Part shown: positions 16,949 through 28,219 of the stretch, piece by piece
Position numbering within the stretch: position 1 is the stretch's first letter
How the letters are laid out: every line of letters starts with the position of its first letter
DNA from: an uncultured Pseudomonadota bacterium
Lineage (GTDB): Bacteria; Bdellovibrionota_B; Oligoflexia; Oligoflexales; CAIYRB01
DNA: 64,000 bases
Assembly (NCBI GenBank): GCA_903928445.1
Contig: CAIYRB010000029.1
Coordinates: forward strand, 50,504 to 114,503
Reading direction: 5' to 3'
The notes under the pieces: generated by a model
What the model was told of the DNA's origin: nothing
Databases searched by the model: none
What the model saw: the letters and a program-made list of their open reading frames with translations, nothing else
Translations under genes and position numbers: made by a program

Positions 16949-17353
16949 CTAAACCTCAGCCTGATTTATTTCGGCGATCGCTTTCATTTCGATGAAGTTA
17001 TCTCCTGGTAGCCGCGTCACCGCGACCGTCGTCCGCGTGGGCGGAGCAAATTCGCGGAAGAACTCGTTCCAAACCTTATTCATCACCTCAAACTCGGCCA
17101 TATCGGTTAGGAACACGTTGACATCGACTAGGTGACCCCGGTGCAAGCCGTGACTGTGCAACACCCGCTCGATGTTGTGGAGCACGGCAGCGGCCTGCGT
17201 CGCGATATCATGCCGCACAACGATGCCATGGGCGTCGCGCTCGACACCGGCGTAGCTGTTGGTGGCTGGGTCTCGACATCCCTGCCCAGCGATAAAGAGC
17301 AAGGACCCAACGCGCCGGCTATGAGTGTATTTCGCAAGGGGGGCGGTCAACAT
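16949..17353 (-). CDS. RidA-family protein, probable 2-aminomuconate deaminase
   Basis: 134 residues, the whole of a YjgF/YER057c/UK114 fold. Conserved features include SLLFIAGQGCRD, the helix VLHNIERVLHSHG, and the C-terminal RTTVAVTRLPGDNFIEMKAIA with the arginine and glutamate that bind imine/enamine carboxylates. General RidA hydrolyses reactive enamines; longer relatives in nitrobenzene and 2-aminophenol pathways deaminate 2-aminomuconate. It is the first gene of the minus-strand operon RidA-ALDH-SDR and is divergent from the dioxygenase genes, so the specialised role is favoured (inference). AGGA lies ten bases upstream of its ATG. Confidence 0.85.
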   Translation of the reverse strand: MLTAPLAKYTHSRRVGSLLFIAGQGCRDPATNSYAGVERDAHGIVVRHDIATQAAAVLHNIERVLHSHGLHRGHLVDVNVFLTDMAEFEVMNKVWNEFFREFAPPTRTTVAVTRLPGDNFIEMKAIAEINQAEV

Positions 17354-17431
17354 TTTGTGCTGTTCCTCATTTGATATCGAGTGATATAGACCCTGCCAGG
17401 ATCAAAAGGTGAATTCTGCAAGATGGCATAG

Positions 17432-19263
<1,832 letters not shown>

Positions 19264-19598
19264 AGGAATTTAGAACGGTTCTGATGGTTGTTAGTCGCCC
19301 GCAGCCGGTTAAACTCTGCAGGTAATAGGCCCTTTGTTTGCACTGAATAGCCACGCTGGCTCCGTGCAAATCAGCGCCAAGACCTACCACTACACGGCGA
19401 CCAAAAAATGATTGGCAGACAGCTACCTTTAGCGATTGCCAAAGAATAGATATTTGCTGCATTCAATCGCAGGATTGACGCTTACCCTCCGCCCTCATGA
19501 ACTGCCGAATCCACTGAAAACCTTAACTCTTTGCCTCCTTTTTCCGATTCACACCCTAGCACTTCTCGACTTGACCCTCGTTTAAAGTCTGGATTTCG
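19264..19598. other. Intergenic region before the giant kinase gene
   Basis: 335 bases with no supported gene. TTGAC elements occur at about 19476 and 19570, but neither has a good -10 partner at proper spacing that I can assign. No clear terminator hairpin with a U-tract follows the dioxygenase operon. Confidence 0.35.
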
Positions 19599-22500
19599 AT
19601 GTCTGATGTGAGCAACCATTCGGTACCTGGCTACCAGGTCGCTGCCGTTCTCCACGAAGGAGAGCGAGCCGTCGTGTTGCGCTGCATCAGGTTGGCGGAT
19701 GCGCAGCCTACCGTCCTCAAGCGCCTTGCTTCGGACCATGCAACGCCTGAGGATTTTGCTCGGTTGCAGCGCGAGGCCAACTTGCTGCGAGAACTAGGTG
19801 GGATCGGAACACCGCGCGTTATAGATTTTTGCTATCTCAGTGGGCATTGGACTATCGTCAGTCAGGACATCGGTGGGATGTCCTTGCAAAAGCTGCTTAC
19901 CAATGGACCTCTTGATACCAAAGCCATCCTAGATATTGCCATCAAAGCCTGTGATGTCCTGACGTCGATCCATGCTAGGGGCGTCATCCATAAGGACATC
20001 AATCCGGCCAATATCGTTATCAGTGGCCATCGCCAGGATCTCCAGTTGATCGACTTTGATATCGCTACGCGCCTGGATAAGGAGCAAGCTTTTGTCACCA
20101 ACCAGGGTCTTGAGGGCACGATCGCCTATATTTCACCTGAGCAAACCGGGAGGATGAACCGGCCAGTCGATAGCCGTGCTGATCTCTACGCTCTAGGCGT
20201 GACTTTGTTTGAATTGCTCACAGGCCAGCTACCCTTTTCTGGCAACACCCCGCTCGAAATCATTCATGGCCACATTGCCATCACACCGCCAGCACCAAAG
20301 GATCTTAGGCCTGAGATTCCCGTATTGCTGTCACGGATCGTCATGAAGCTATTGGAAAAGGAGCCATCAGCTCGCTACCAGTCAGCGCTCGGTTTAAAGC
20401 ATGATTTGCGCCGCTGCCTACAGGGCCAGAATCAGTTCATAGATACTCCACTTGGACTGGGTGATCCCAAGGGTCGCTTTGAAATTCCACGCAAGCTCTA
20501 TGGGCGAGAGGCAGAAGTAGCGCTGATGCTTTCAGCGTTTGACCATGCATCTACAGGCAGGACAGGTCTATTGCTGGTCAAGGGCTCATCGGGTATCGGC
20601 AAATCGATGGTCGTCGCCGAAATTAAAAAGCCAATTGCCGCTAGACGCGGCAATTTCATCGCCGGAAAGTTCGACCAATACCAACAAAATCAGCCCTATC
20701 TTGCCTTTGTCCAAGCCTTTCGCAGTCTAGTCCGAACCTTCCTGGCCAGTAGCCCAGACGAGCTGGCATGGTGGCGAGCGCGTATCGAACGAGCACTCGG
20801 AGACAGCCCCCAGGTCATTGCCGACATGGTGCCAGAACTCGGCACTTTGCTCGGCGTGATCATGCCGGCGAGACCACTGCCACCATTAGAGACGACCAAC
20901 CGCTTTCGCCTGGTCTTCGAGGCCTTTGCTCGAGCTGTTTCACCCACAGAGCACCCGCTCGTCTTGTTTATCGATGATTTGCAGTGGGCGGATGGCGCCT
21001 CACTAAGTCTCATCGAGATTCTAGCTGCCGAATCTGAGCAGCAGGCTTTGCTCGTCATCGGCGCATTTCGAGACAATGAAGTCAATGAAACTCACCCGTT
21101 GCAAGAGGCTTTGCGGCGCCTTGCCGTGCGCGGGGTTGAGCCGCAAGTGCTCCAGGTGCGTCCACTGTCGATGCCAGACGTGAGTCAGCTTGTGGCCGAC
21201 ACTTTGGCAAGGTCTCCTGCCACGGTTCAAGACTTGGCCGGCCTAGCGCTGCACAAAACGGGCGGCAATCCATTCTTCTTGGCGCAATTTCTTGAGCTTC
21301 TCTACACCCGCGGGCTGATCTCTTTTGATCTGCCGTCACTGCAGTTTAGTTACGATATACAAGCGATTGCCGAGGTATCCATCGCGGACAACGTCGTCGA
21401 TATCGTCTTAGTCAAGCTCAGACGACTGGCTCCTGAGGCACTGCAGGCCATCAGCTATGCTGCATGCATTGGCTCCGAGTTTAGGCTTGGAGTCCTGGCT
21501 GCATGCCTCGACCGTAGCCTGCAGGATACGGCTGCATCGCTGCAGGAGGCGATGCAACAAGATGCGATCATCCCACTTGATGCGGCTTACCGATTGTTTG
21601 AGGGAGCCGCACCTCCTGTTGAAGTCCGCTACCGCTTTAGTCATGACCGCATCCAGCAAGCGAGCATCAAGCTCATGAGCGAAGCCGAGCTCATCGCTGC
21701 CCATCTAATCATCGGACGTAGACTCAAACATCAACCAAGCGGCAGTGCTGATATCTTTTCTGCTGTATCGCACCTCTATGCTGCAAGAGAGCTACTAGAC
21801 GCAAGTGAAACCCTAGATTTGGCGACACTTTGTCTCGCATCTGGCAAGCAAGCCGTCAGCGGCGGGGCTTATGAACCGGCGTTTAGGCTATTTGAAATCG
21901 GGCTGGCCGTCCTTGGCGAGGATGCTTGGGGCAAGCAGTCCAGCCTGACCATGGAACTGCACTCGCAGTGTGTGCAAATTAGTCATCCAGCGAATCTGAT
22001 CAACGACATGAATCGCCACTATAGTGAACTAGTTGCGAAGTGCAAAGACCCTCACGATTATTTCGCCGCGACTCGGGCCGTGATTGACTCACTTAGCCAG
22101 CGAGCCAAGCATGCAGAGGCGATCAGTTTATCCCTGAACGCTCTGGCCCAGAGAGGCATAAGGGTCAGGAGATCAGTCAGTACTTTTGACGCTCTCAAGG
22201 CGATTATTGCAACGATGTGGGTATTACCGCTTAGATCCTTACCGAGGTTGGCGCAGATGAAGGCTGCGTCCGATCCGCAACTCTTGCACAACATGGCTCT
22301 GATCGACGAAGCCTTGCCATCAGCCTTTTTTCAAGATCCGAATATCTTCGCAGTCATGTGCTTAAAAAGTGTTCGGATGATGGCTCGCGACGGCATCAGC
22401 GAAGACGGGGTTATCGCCCTGACCGTTTACGCCATGATTCGCGCGGGAGCCTTCCATGATTATAAAGGGGCCGAGGTGCTGGTCCAGGCGGCCATCAAGA

Positions 22501-24854
22501 TCGCTAAGGCCTTTGGCTTTCGGCGCGGAATGCTGCGGGCGATTTGTATTGGCCTGGCGTTTAACGACGGATGGCTGCATCCCATCAAATCCGATACCCC
22601 GCGCTTGGAGTACTTGGCTCAGGATTTTATCGCCATGGGCGATTTGGAATTTGCCTGCTTGGCATATGCCGGCTGTTTAACCACTCGTATCTTGACTTGG
22701 GAACACTTGGGCAACCTGGTTGAAGGTGGACGCAGTTGGAGTAAAGTGGCAAGGCGCAGTAATCAAGTTGAGTCGGGGCGTATTATTGCGGTATTTACAC
22801 AATTCGCGGCCAACCTCATGGGCCTCGCTGCCGACCCTAATCGTCTGACCGGCGAGTTTATGGACGAGGATGAACTGCTGAAAGATGCCTACGAGGCCCA
22901 CGACCTGGTTGCATATGGCGCTGGGTTGGCCCTCAAAGGGGAGGTAATTGCTTACTTTGGCGATTACCCTGCCGCCGCTGCGATTTTAAAGCAGGCGGTG
23001 AGCTACCGGCGAGCGGCTGAAACGCTAGCACCCGTTTACCCACAATTGCGCATCGTCCACGGCGCCGTCGCCATGGCAGCAAAGAAGCCAGGCGCGCTAT
23101 CGGCATATTTGGGTGTTTTCTTACAACTTAAGGACTACTTTTTTGTCCGCAGAATCTCCAAGTTGAATCCTCTCAGCTTTGCCTGGGGCAAGTACCTCAT
23201 GCAGGCCGAAATGGCCAGGTTGTTGCGCCTCCCAGGCAGGGCGATCGCCGCCTTCGAACGAGCCCGAGACCTTGCCGCGCAGTCGCAGTATTTGTCAGCA
23301 CAAGCGTTTGTTCTTGAGAGAACAGCTCGCTATGCGTTTGAGATCGGCAATCAGGCTTACGGAATCTCAATGCTGGTGGATGCCCGTAAGGCCTATGCGG
23401 ATTGGGGGGCCAATGGCAAGGTAGCGCAGTTGGCGGCAGAACTACGCGAACGCGGCGTGAAGGACGCTGTGAGCGCTCCTCCTGGGTCATTTCAGACCTG
23501 GAAACGAGGCGGATCCCTCAAGAGTAGCTCGTCGATGAATACGTTTAAAATCGACAGTGAACTCGACCTTGAAAGTTTGTTGAAGGCCTTTCAAGTGATC
23601 TCTGGGCGGTTGGATCTAAATGAACTGGCTGCAGATTTGATGCGGGTTATTCTGCAAAATGCTGGAGCCGATCATGGCTCTATCATTCTCGTCGAACCCA
23701 GTGGTCTGTTTAGTCGGGTATCAGGCATCGTCGACCGTGGGATCGACATTTCAGTTGCACGCAATGCGCTCATAGATATGAGCCACGACTTGCCGGTGTC
23801 GATCGTAAATTATGTTAAACACACGGCTGAACCCTTCGTCTTGGACCAGGTAAGCGCCTTGAGTGGATTTGACAAGGATCCATATCTAGCTGCCGTCAAA
23901 CCGCGTTCGATTGCCTGCCTACCCATCGCACAACAGGGCGAGTTGATGGGCGTACTTTATCTAGAGAATCGGCTAGTCGCCGGGGCGTTTCGACCTGACA
24001 AGGTGCATCTACTTGCAATGTTGGCGGCCCAAGGCGCCATCTCTCTTAGAAATACCTATTATGTCAGCGAAGTGGCGCATCGCGCGCGGCTTGAAAATGA
24101 TCTCGAGGCAGCTAGGACAGTGCAAGATGCACTGCTTCCGGATATGGGCAGTGTCCCTGGGTTTAGTATTGAAACGTTTTATCAGCCAGCCGATCAAACC
24201 GGCGGTGATTGGTATAACTTTCACTATGATCCAGTGGCGCGGCGGGCATTTTTTCAAATTGGCGATGTGGTTGGTCACGGCGTTCCGTCGGCCTTGGTGA
24301 CGGGGGCTGTCTGCGGCGCAATGTCGAGTTTTCACTATATCATGAGCAAGTCAGGGGAGTTGTCCCTGAATGAAACCGTCGCGTTGTGGGTTGGTGCCGG
24401 CGATCATGCGGTACGGGCTACTGGATCGCGAGTTGGCAGGGGGATGAGCATGTTTTTTGTCGCAATTGATATCGATCGAGGTTGCGCGGCTTTTGCCAAC
24501 GCCGGCCACAGGCATGTGATCCATATCCAAGGTAGCGATGTGCACTCACTCTTGGCTGCCGGTAATCCCCTAGGCAACGACAGCCCTCCGAGTATCCATA
24601 CGACGATGATTTTGCCGGGCGATCGTCTGTTTTTCTACACCGATGGACTGATTGAATGCGATGATCCGAGTAAGCGGACACATGGCAATCTTCGGCGTAT
24701 CATGAAGATTTTGGCAGGGGGAGAGACCCTAGCGCAAACCAAGGAACTGATCCTGGCAGAGTGGCGCAACACCAGAGGCGAGGGACAGATGCAGGATGAC
24801 TGCGCCTTTATGCTGATTGAAGCAGGCCGCGAGACAACCCCTTTGGGTACCTGA
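19599..24854 (+). CDS. Giant Ser/Thr kinase - AAA ATPase - GAF - SpoIIE phosphatase signalling protein
   Basis: 1,751 residues, cytosolic. Residues about 10-275: protein kinase with the VLKRL lysine, HKDINPANI catalytic loop, DFD in place of DFG, and a SPEQTGR activation segment. Residues about 300-700: AAA_16-type ATPase with Walker A GSSGIGKS (about 329-336) and Walker B LFIDDLQWAD (about 455-464). A long helical/TPR-like region follows to about 1280. GAF domain about 1325-1485. C-terminal SpoIIE/PP2C phosphatase about 1505-1745 with all metal aspartates: GGDWYNF, GDVVGHG, FYTDGLIE and QDDCAF. Related proteins end in histidine kinases; this one ends in a phosphatase, so one chain can both phosphorylate and dephosphorylate, perhaps controlling an anti-sigma system (inference). 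No partner genes adjoin it. Confidence 0.93.
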   Translation: MSDVSNHSVPGYQVAAVLHEGERAVVLRCIRLADAQPTVLKRLASDHATPEDFARLQREANLLRELGGIGTPRVIDFCYLSGHWTIVSQDIGGMSLQKLLTNGPLDTKAILDIAIKACDVLTSIHARGVIHKDINPANIVISGHRQDLQLIDFDIATRLDKEQAFVTNQGLEGTIAYISPEQTGRMNRPVDSRADLYALGVTLFELLTGQLPFSGNTPLEIIHGHIAITPPAPKDLRPEIPVLLSRIVMKLLEKEPSARYQSALGLKHDLRRCLQGQNQFIDTPLGLGDPKGRFEIPRKLYGREAEVALMLSAFDHASTGRTGLLLVKGSSGIGKSMVVAEIKKPIAARRGNFIAGKFDQYQQNQPYLAFVQAFRSLVRTFLASSPDELAWWRARIERALGDSPQVIADMVPELGTLLGVIMPARPLPPLETTNRFRLVFEAFARAVSPTEHPLVLFIDDLQWADGASLSLIEILAAESEQQALLVIGAFRDNEVNETHPLQEALRRLAVRGVEPQVLQVRPLSMPDVSQLVADTLARSPATVQDLAGLALHKTGGNPFFLAQFLELLYTRGLISFDLPSLQFSYDIQAIAEVSIADNVVDIVLVKLRRLAPEALQAISYAACIGSEFRLGVLAACLDRSLQDTAASLQEAMQQDAIIPLDAAYRLFEGAAPPVEVRYRFSHDRIQQASIKLMSEAELIAAHLIIGRRLKHQPSGSADIFSAVSHLYAARELLDASETLDLATLCLASGKQAVSGGAYEPAFRLFEIGLAVLGEDAWGKQSSLTMELHSQCVQISHPANLINDMNRHYSELVAKCKDPHDYFAATRAVIDSLSQRAKHAEAISLSLNALAQRGIRVRRSVSTFDALKAIIATMWVLPLRSLPRLAQMKAASDPQLLHNMALIDEALPSAFFQDPNIFAVMCLKSVRMMARDGISEDGVIALTVYAMIRAGAFHDYKGAEVLVQAAIKIAKAFGFRRGMLRAICIGLAFNDGWLHPIKSDTPRLEYLAQDFIAMGDLEFACLAYAGCLTTRILTWEHLGNLVEGGRSWSKVARRSNQVESGRIIAVFTQFAANLMGLAADPNRLTGEFMDEDELLKDAYEAHDLVAYGAGLALKGEVIAYFGDYPAAAAILKQAVSYRRAAETLAPVYPQLRIVHGAVAMAAKKPGALSAYLGVFLQLKDYFFVRRISKLNPLSFAWGKYLMQAEMARLLRLPGRAIAAFERARDLAAQSQYLSAQAFVLERTARYAFEIGNQAYGISMLVDARKAYADWGANGKVAQLAAELRERGVKDAVSAPPGSFQTWKRGGSLKSSSSMNTFKIDSELDLESLLKAFQVISGRLDLNELAADLMRVILQNAGADHGSIILVEPSGLFSRVSGIVDRGIDISVARNALIDMSHDLPVSIVNYVKHTAEPFVLDQVSALSGFDKDPYLAAVKPRSIACLPIAQQGELMGVLYLENRLVAGAFRPDKVHLLAMLAAQGAISLRNTYYVSEVAHRARLENDLEAARTVQDALLPDMGSVPGFSIETFYQPADQTGGDWYNFHYDPVARRAFFQIGDVVGHGVPSALVTGAVCGAMSSFHYIMSKSGELSLNETVALWVGAGDHAVRATGSRVGRGMSMFFVAIDIDRGCAAFANAGHRHVIHIQGSDVHSLLAAGNPLGNDSPPSIHTTMILPGDRLFFYTDGLIECDDPSKRTHGNLRRIMKILAGGETLAQTKELILAEWRNTRGEGQMQDDCAFMLIEAGRETTPLGT

Positions 24855-24999
24855 AATCACACGGCTTGATATAAGCGCCTCCTCAGCAGAATCTGTCTAT
24901 TACCCACAGTTTCTGCGGAAGAACCATAAATCCAAGCCGAGCCGGTAGTCCACCTGGTGGAGCATGGGCTCGCCCTAGGTGTACAAGAGTAACTAGATT

Positions 25000-25027
25000 T
25001 TGACTAGCTAGTAGCTCCGATTATAGC
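25000..25027 (+). promoter_or_regulatory. Candidate sigma-70 promoter
   Basis: TTGACT (25000-25005) and TATAGC (25022-25027) are separated by 16 bases and lie about 50 bases before the thioredoxin-like gene. The match to TTGACA/TATAAT is good but the spacing is one short of optimal, and CTAGCTAG overlaps the spacer. Confidence 0.4.
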
Positions 25028-25073
25028 ATAGGCCTCCCGTCCCGAAGCACCCTGACGGCCAGGAGGCCCTTGC

Positions 25074-26630
25074 ATGCAGTATCAACTGAAGCGATTATTC
25101 CTGAACTTTACTCTACTAGGCTTTGCCTTGCTAACCGGCGGCGCCTCGAAAGGAGTCGCCGTGACGAACGACAGCATGTTTAAAAGTTGGTTTGACGGCG
25201 GTGTCGACGCCGCCCTGGCTGCGGCAAAGCGCGATCACAAGCCGGTCCTGCTCTACTGGGGCGCGGTCTGGTGCCCGCCTTGCAACGAGTTAAAGAGCCA
25301 AGTCTTCAGTCGGCCGCGTTTTGCCGAGCTGATCGCCCCATTGATCGCCGTCGCGCTTGATGGCGACAGTGAGCAAGCGCAGCTCTGGGGCGACAGGCTA
25401 AAAATAGGCGGCTACCCGACCGTATTACTTCTTGACAGCAACGGACACGAGTTGATGCGACTGGCCACCTCGGTCAACATCGGTGAATTTGAAACAGCCC
25501 TGACTTCCGCCCTAGCAACTGGTCGACCGTTAAATCAGGTTTTGGACCATGCCTTGACGGCACACGCGACGGACGATGAATGGCGCATGCTCGCCTACTA
25601 CAACTGGGAGGAGCTGACAGATCTAACCCGTTCGTCAGACCAGCTTCTTAATGCTCAGTTGCGACTGGTTAAACTAGTTCCAGAACGCCTAGATCGCGAG
25701 CGAGCGTTGATCATTGCCCAAGTCTTGAATCGCTTTGCGAGTGAAGCTCCTAGCGTGAGCGAGGCCTCCATCGCAGAATTTCTGGCGTCTGCGCCGCATT
25801 TGTTGACGAGGCTATTAGAAGACCCAAATAGCCGCACCGCCGCCAGGTCTGTTCTGGTTTACAGCGGCATCGATCTATTGGCTTGGCTATACCCTAAGGC
25901 CTCACCGCAGCAGCAGCAAGCGGATGCTCTGTGGGTCAAGGCAATGGCAGAGGTTGCTATGGAGCCGTCGGCTTCTGTCGACCTACGTCTGTGGGCCAGA
26001 AGCGCTCCGTTCCAGGTGTATTTATTGCGACATAAAGGTGAAAAGGTACCGCGTGAGCTGCGCCAACTGGTCGCGGCCATCGTCGCTGACGCCGACCGAG
26101 AGGCAAAGACACCCTACGAGCGGCACGCGGTGATCTCAGGCGCGGCATCTTTGCTGCTAAAGGCTGGTGATGCAGCTGGCGCTCGCAAACTTCTGGATCA
26201 TGAGTTAGCGCACACGAACACACCATGGTACTACCAATCATCCTATGCGCATCTGGAACAGGCGGAGGGGCAAGACGAAGCGGCGCTTGCATGGAGCCAA
26301 AAAGCGCGCGAGTCCGTGCAGGGGCGCGCCAGTCGCCTGCAGTGGATTACTGAAGACTTAGTGATGACGAGCACGGTTAAGAGTGCAAATCAGGACGGTC
26401 GCCTCCTGGCGTTGATTAAAGAATACTACGACACGGCCCTCAGCCTGCCGGACGGCTTTCTCGGTCGTAATGCCAAGCGCGCCGAGCGCGTCGCAGCTCA
26501 GCTACGACCACGGCTGAGCCAGGGCAAGATCGGTGCGACGCTCAAGCAATACGCCGAAGCCTGTAAGAGCGGCAAGGTGGCGTCAGGCTGTGACGCTCAC
26601 TTTACGGCTCTGCTGAAAGAGTCCATCTGA
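25074..26630 (+). CDS. Exported thioredoxin-fold protein with long helical C-terminal region
   Basis: 518 residues. An N-terminal hydrophobic stretch (about residues 8-22) acts as a signal peptide or anchor. Residues about 38-150 form a thioredoxin fold with the redox centre C67-P-P-C70 in YWGAVWCPPCNELK and the cis-proline in GGYPTVLLLD. The remaining 370 residues are alanine- and leucine-rich helices resembling TPR-type repeats (AGDAAGARKLLDHEL, EQAEGQDEAALAWSQKARES). The domain pair suggests a periplasmic thiol reductant or DsbD-gamma-like protein tied to a scaffold; substrates are unknown. AGGAGG seven bases upstream sets the start. Convergent with the next protease gene. Confidence 0.85.
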   Translation: MQYQLKRLFLNFTLLGFALLTGGASKGVAVTNDSMFKSWFDGGVDAALAAAKRDHKPVLLYWGAVWCPPCNELKSQVFSRPRFAELIAPLIAVALDGDSEQAQLWGDRLKIGGYPTVLLLDSNGHELMRLATSVNIGEFETALTSALATGRPLNQVLDHALTAHATDDEWRMLAYYNWEELTDLTRSSDQLLNAQLRLVKLVPERLDRERALIIAQVLNRFASEAPSVSEASIAEFLASAPHLLTRLLEDPNSRTAARSVLVYSGIDLLAWLYPKASPQQQQADALWVKAMAEVAMEPSASVDLRLWARSAPFQVYLLRHKGEKVPRELRQLVAAIVADADREAKTPYERHAVISGAASLLLKAGDAAGARKLLDHELAHTNTPWYYQSSYAHLEQAEGQDEAALAWSQKARESVQGRASRLQWITEDLVMTSTVKSANQDGRLLALIKEYYDTALSLPDGFLGRNAKRAERVAAQLRPRLSQGKIGATLKQYAEACKSGKVASGCDAHFTALLKESI

Positions 26631-26643
26631 TACATCCGCTGTA

Positions 26644-26721
26644 AGGGCCCGGCAAAAAACAAAGTGCCTTTCTGGGCCTCAGCTAGCGTCCAGAAAGACA
26701 CGTTGTTTTTTGCCGGACCCT
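26644..26721. terminator. Bidirectional intrinsic terminator
   Basis: Two 32-base arms (26644-26675 and 26690-26721) pair with only three mismatches around a 14-base loop. An inner stem (CAAAGTGCCTTTCTGG / CCAGAAAGACACGTTG) is flanked by A6 on the left and T6 on the right, so either transcript ends in a stem followed by a U-tract. It fills the gap between the convergent genes ending at 26630 and 26726. Confidence 0.9.
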
Positions 26722-26725
26722 AAGT

Positions 26726-27808
26726 CTAGCGCTTTGGTTTTTTGTCCTGACGCCCAGTATTCTCACAGGCACCTGATTTTTCGTCATAAACATGGTGTGG
26801 CCTATGTTCACACTGAGTCTTGATCCGAAGGTAAAACTCCTCGTGCAGCTCGACAGCGGTGAGATCGCAGTCGCTACGGCTGTCATCACCGGATTCATGA
26901 CCTAGGTCTAAGCCGGCAATAAGCACGCCCTCACGCTGGAGCCGACTCGCCAGTCCGGCACTTACACACTGGAGCCAGTCGCGGTAATAGCGAATATCGG
27001 TATCGATGCCGTTGCCATCATTGCAGGACATCTCCTGGGCACCGATATGACGGAAGTCATAATCAGGCCCCCGAGAGGTAAGACCGACGACCTTGGGCAA
27101 GCCACTTTTTGGACTGGCGAAACCAGGACTACCGGAATCTCCAGGGCAGGTACCGCGGCGGGCGTGCCGCACATACTCAAGCTCGCCGTGCCCTGGATCT
27201 GTCCTTACCACGCGCAGCTGTACTCCACGGAGCGCCGGCGGACTGTCATCGTCATCACTCATGGCTCCATAGCCAGTCTTGACCAGCGTGTGATCTTGGT
27301 TTAGCTCATCGCTGCCGGTGGGAAAATCACCAAAGTTGGCAACCGGAGTAACGGCGATCGGCAGCTCACCGCTAAACACGATCAGACCAACGTCGTGATA
27401 GTCATCGCCGATACCCTTTTCTCTCTGCTCGTCACTCACATACCGTGGGTGCACGGTCGTCGATAACACCTGAATCTGGTGGTCTTTAATCGGTGGGCGC
27501 TGAATGCAGTCGGGCTTGGCTGAAGCAGCTTTGACACATCCAGGCCCGTAACCAATCATCATATCCGGCATCGGGTTGGCGAGACAATGCCCCGCAGTGG
27601 CGATCTGATTCGGACCTATGCGCACCGCGGAACAAAATTGCTTGCCTTCTCCCGTCCATAGGGCAAGCGAATGGCGCGCTTCCCATTGATCATGACGGAT
27701 GAGCTCGCCGCCACGAACCGATACGTGGCTAAGCGGAAGATCTCCAGCTCCCTGAACCCCACAGCCGGACACCACGAGCATAAGGGCATAAAAAGCAGCG
27801 AAGCGCAT
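26726..27808 (-). CDS. Trypsin-like serine protease, probable lipoprotein
   Basis: 360 residues. The N-terminus has a lipoprotein signal with lipobox LVVSGC (Cys16), so the enzyme is likely tethered to a membrane or released from it. The S1 catalytic triad is complete: H74 in TAGHC, D139 in DYHDVGLIVF, and S225 in CPGDSGSP. Several cysteines could form disulfides. A roughly 60-residue lysine-rich tail with further cysteines follows the protease domain. The activation-site-like RGGELI near residue 32 may be the propeptide junction, although it departs from the usual IVGG. Substrate unknown. Confidence 0.9.
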   Translation of the reverse strand: MRFAAFYALMLVVSGCGVQGAGDLPLSHVSVRGGELIRHDQWEARHSLALWTGEGKQFCSAVRIGPNQIATAGHCLANPMPDMMIGYGPGCVKAASAKPDCIQRPPIKDHQIQVLSTTVHPRYVSDEQREKGIGDDYHDVGLIVFSGELPIAVTPVANFGDFPTGSDELNQDHTLVKTGYGAMSDDDDSPPALRGVQLRVVRTDPGHGELEYVRHARRGTCPGDSGSPGFASPKSGLPKVVGLTSRGPDYDFRHIGAQEMSCNDGNGIDTDIRYYRDWLQCVSAGLASRLQREGVLIAGLDLGHESGDDSRSDCDLTAVELHEEFYLRIKTQCEHRPHHVYDEKSGACENTGRQDKKPKR

Positions 27809-28006
27809 GAGTCAATCACCCGGTTTTTAGGTTTAGGGAGTCCGTGGGTGATCATAAGCCGAGAGTCGGACACTTGACCATGTAAATCACCGCTTACAGC
27901 AACCCTGGGTTCCATTTGCAATGGCAATTGCAATAAATACCTTAGGTCATCGGCTATTTTCTCAGAACGCGCATCCGAGCGTGCCATGTTAAGATCGCGC
28001 TATGAC

Positions 28007-28219
28007 ATGACTCGAACCTTCGTCGCCCTAATGACGGTCGGCCTCATGCTGGTAAAGGGAAACTGCAGGTCGCCCAATGGCTCCGCAGTCAAAGAAGACT
28101 TTGTCGCGGCTGGTAGGAGGGCCGGGTTATCGCTGTCATGCACCGAGCGGCCCGGGTGGCGCCGGGGTCTGCGTTCCGGTTGCGCCGGCATGCAAATCTG
28201 GCGCATAGTGACGCCATGA
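28007..28219 (+). CDS. Possible small exported peptide coupled to the bestrophin-like gene
   Basis: 70 residues from the ATG at 28007 (an in-frame ATG at 27986 is an alternative; neither has a strong Shine-Dalgarno). A hydrophobic segment (TFVALMTVGLMLVKGNC) resembles a signal or lipoprotein leader; the remainder is arginine-rich without a known domain. Its TGA overlaps the next gene's ATG in ATGA, which argues for translational coupling and is the main reason to list it. It may be only a leader reading frame. Confidence 0.35.
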   Translation: MTRTFVALMTVGLMLVKGNCRSPNGSAVKEDFVAAGRRAGLSLSCTERPGWRRGLRSGCAGMQIWRIVTP

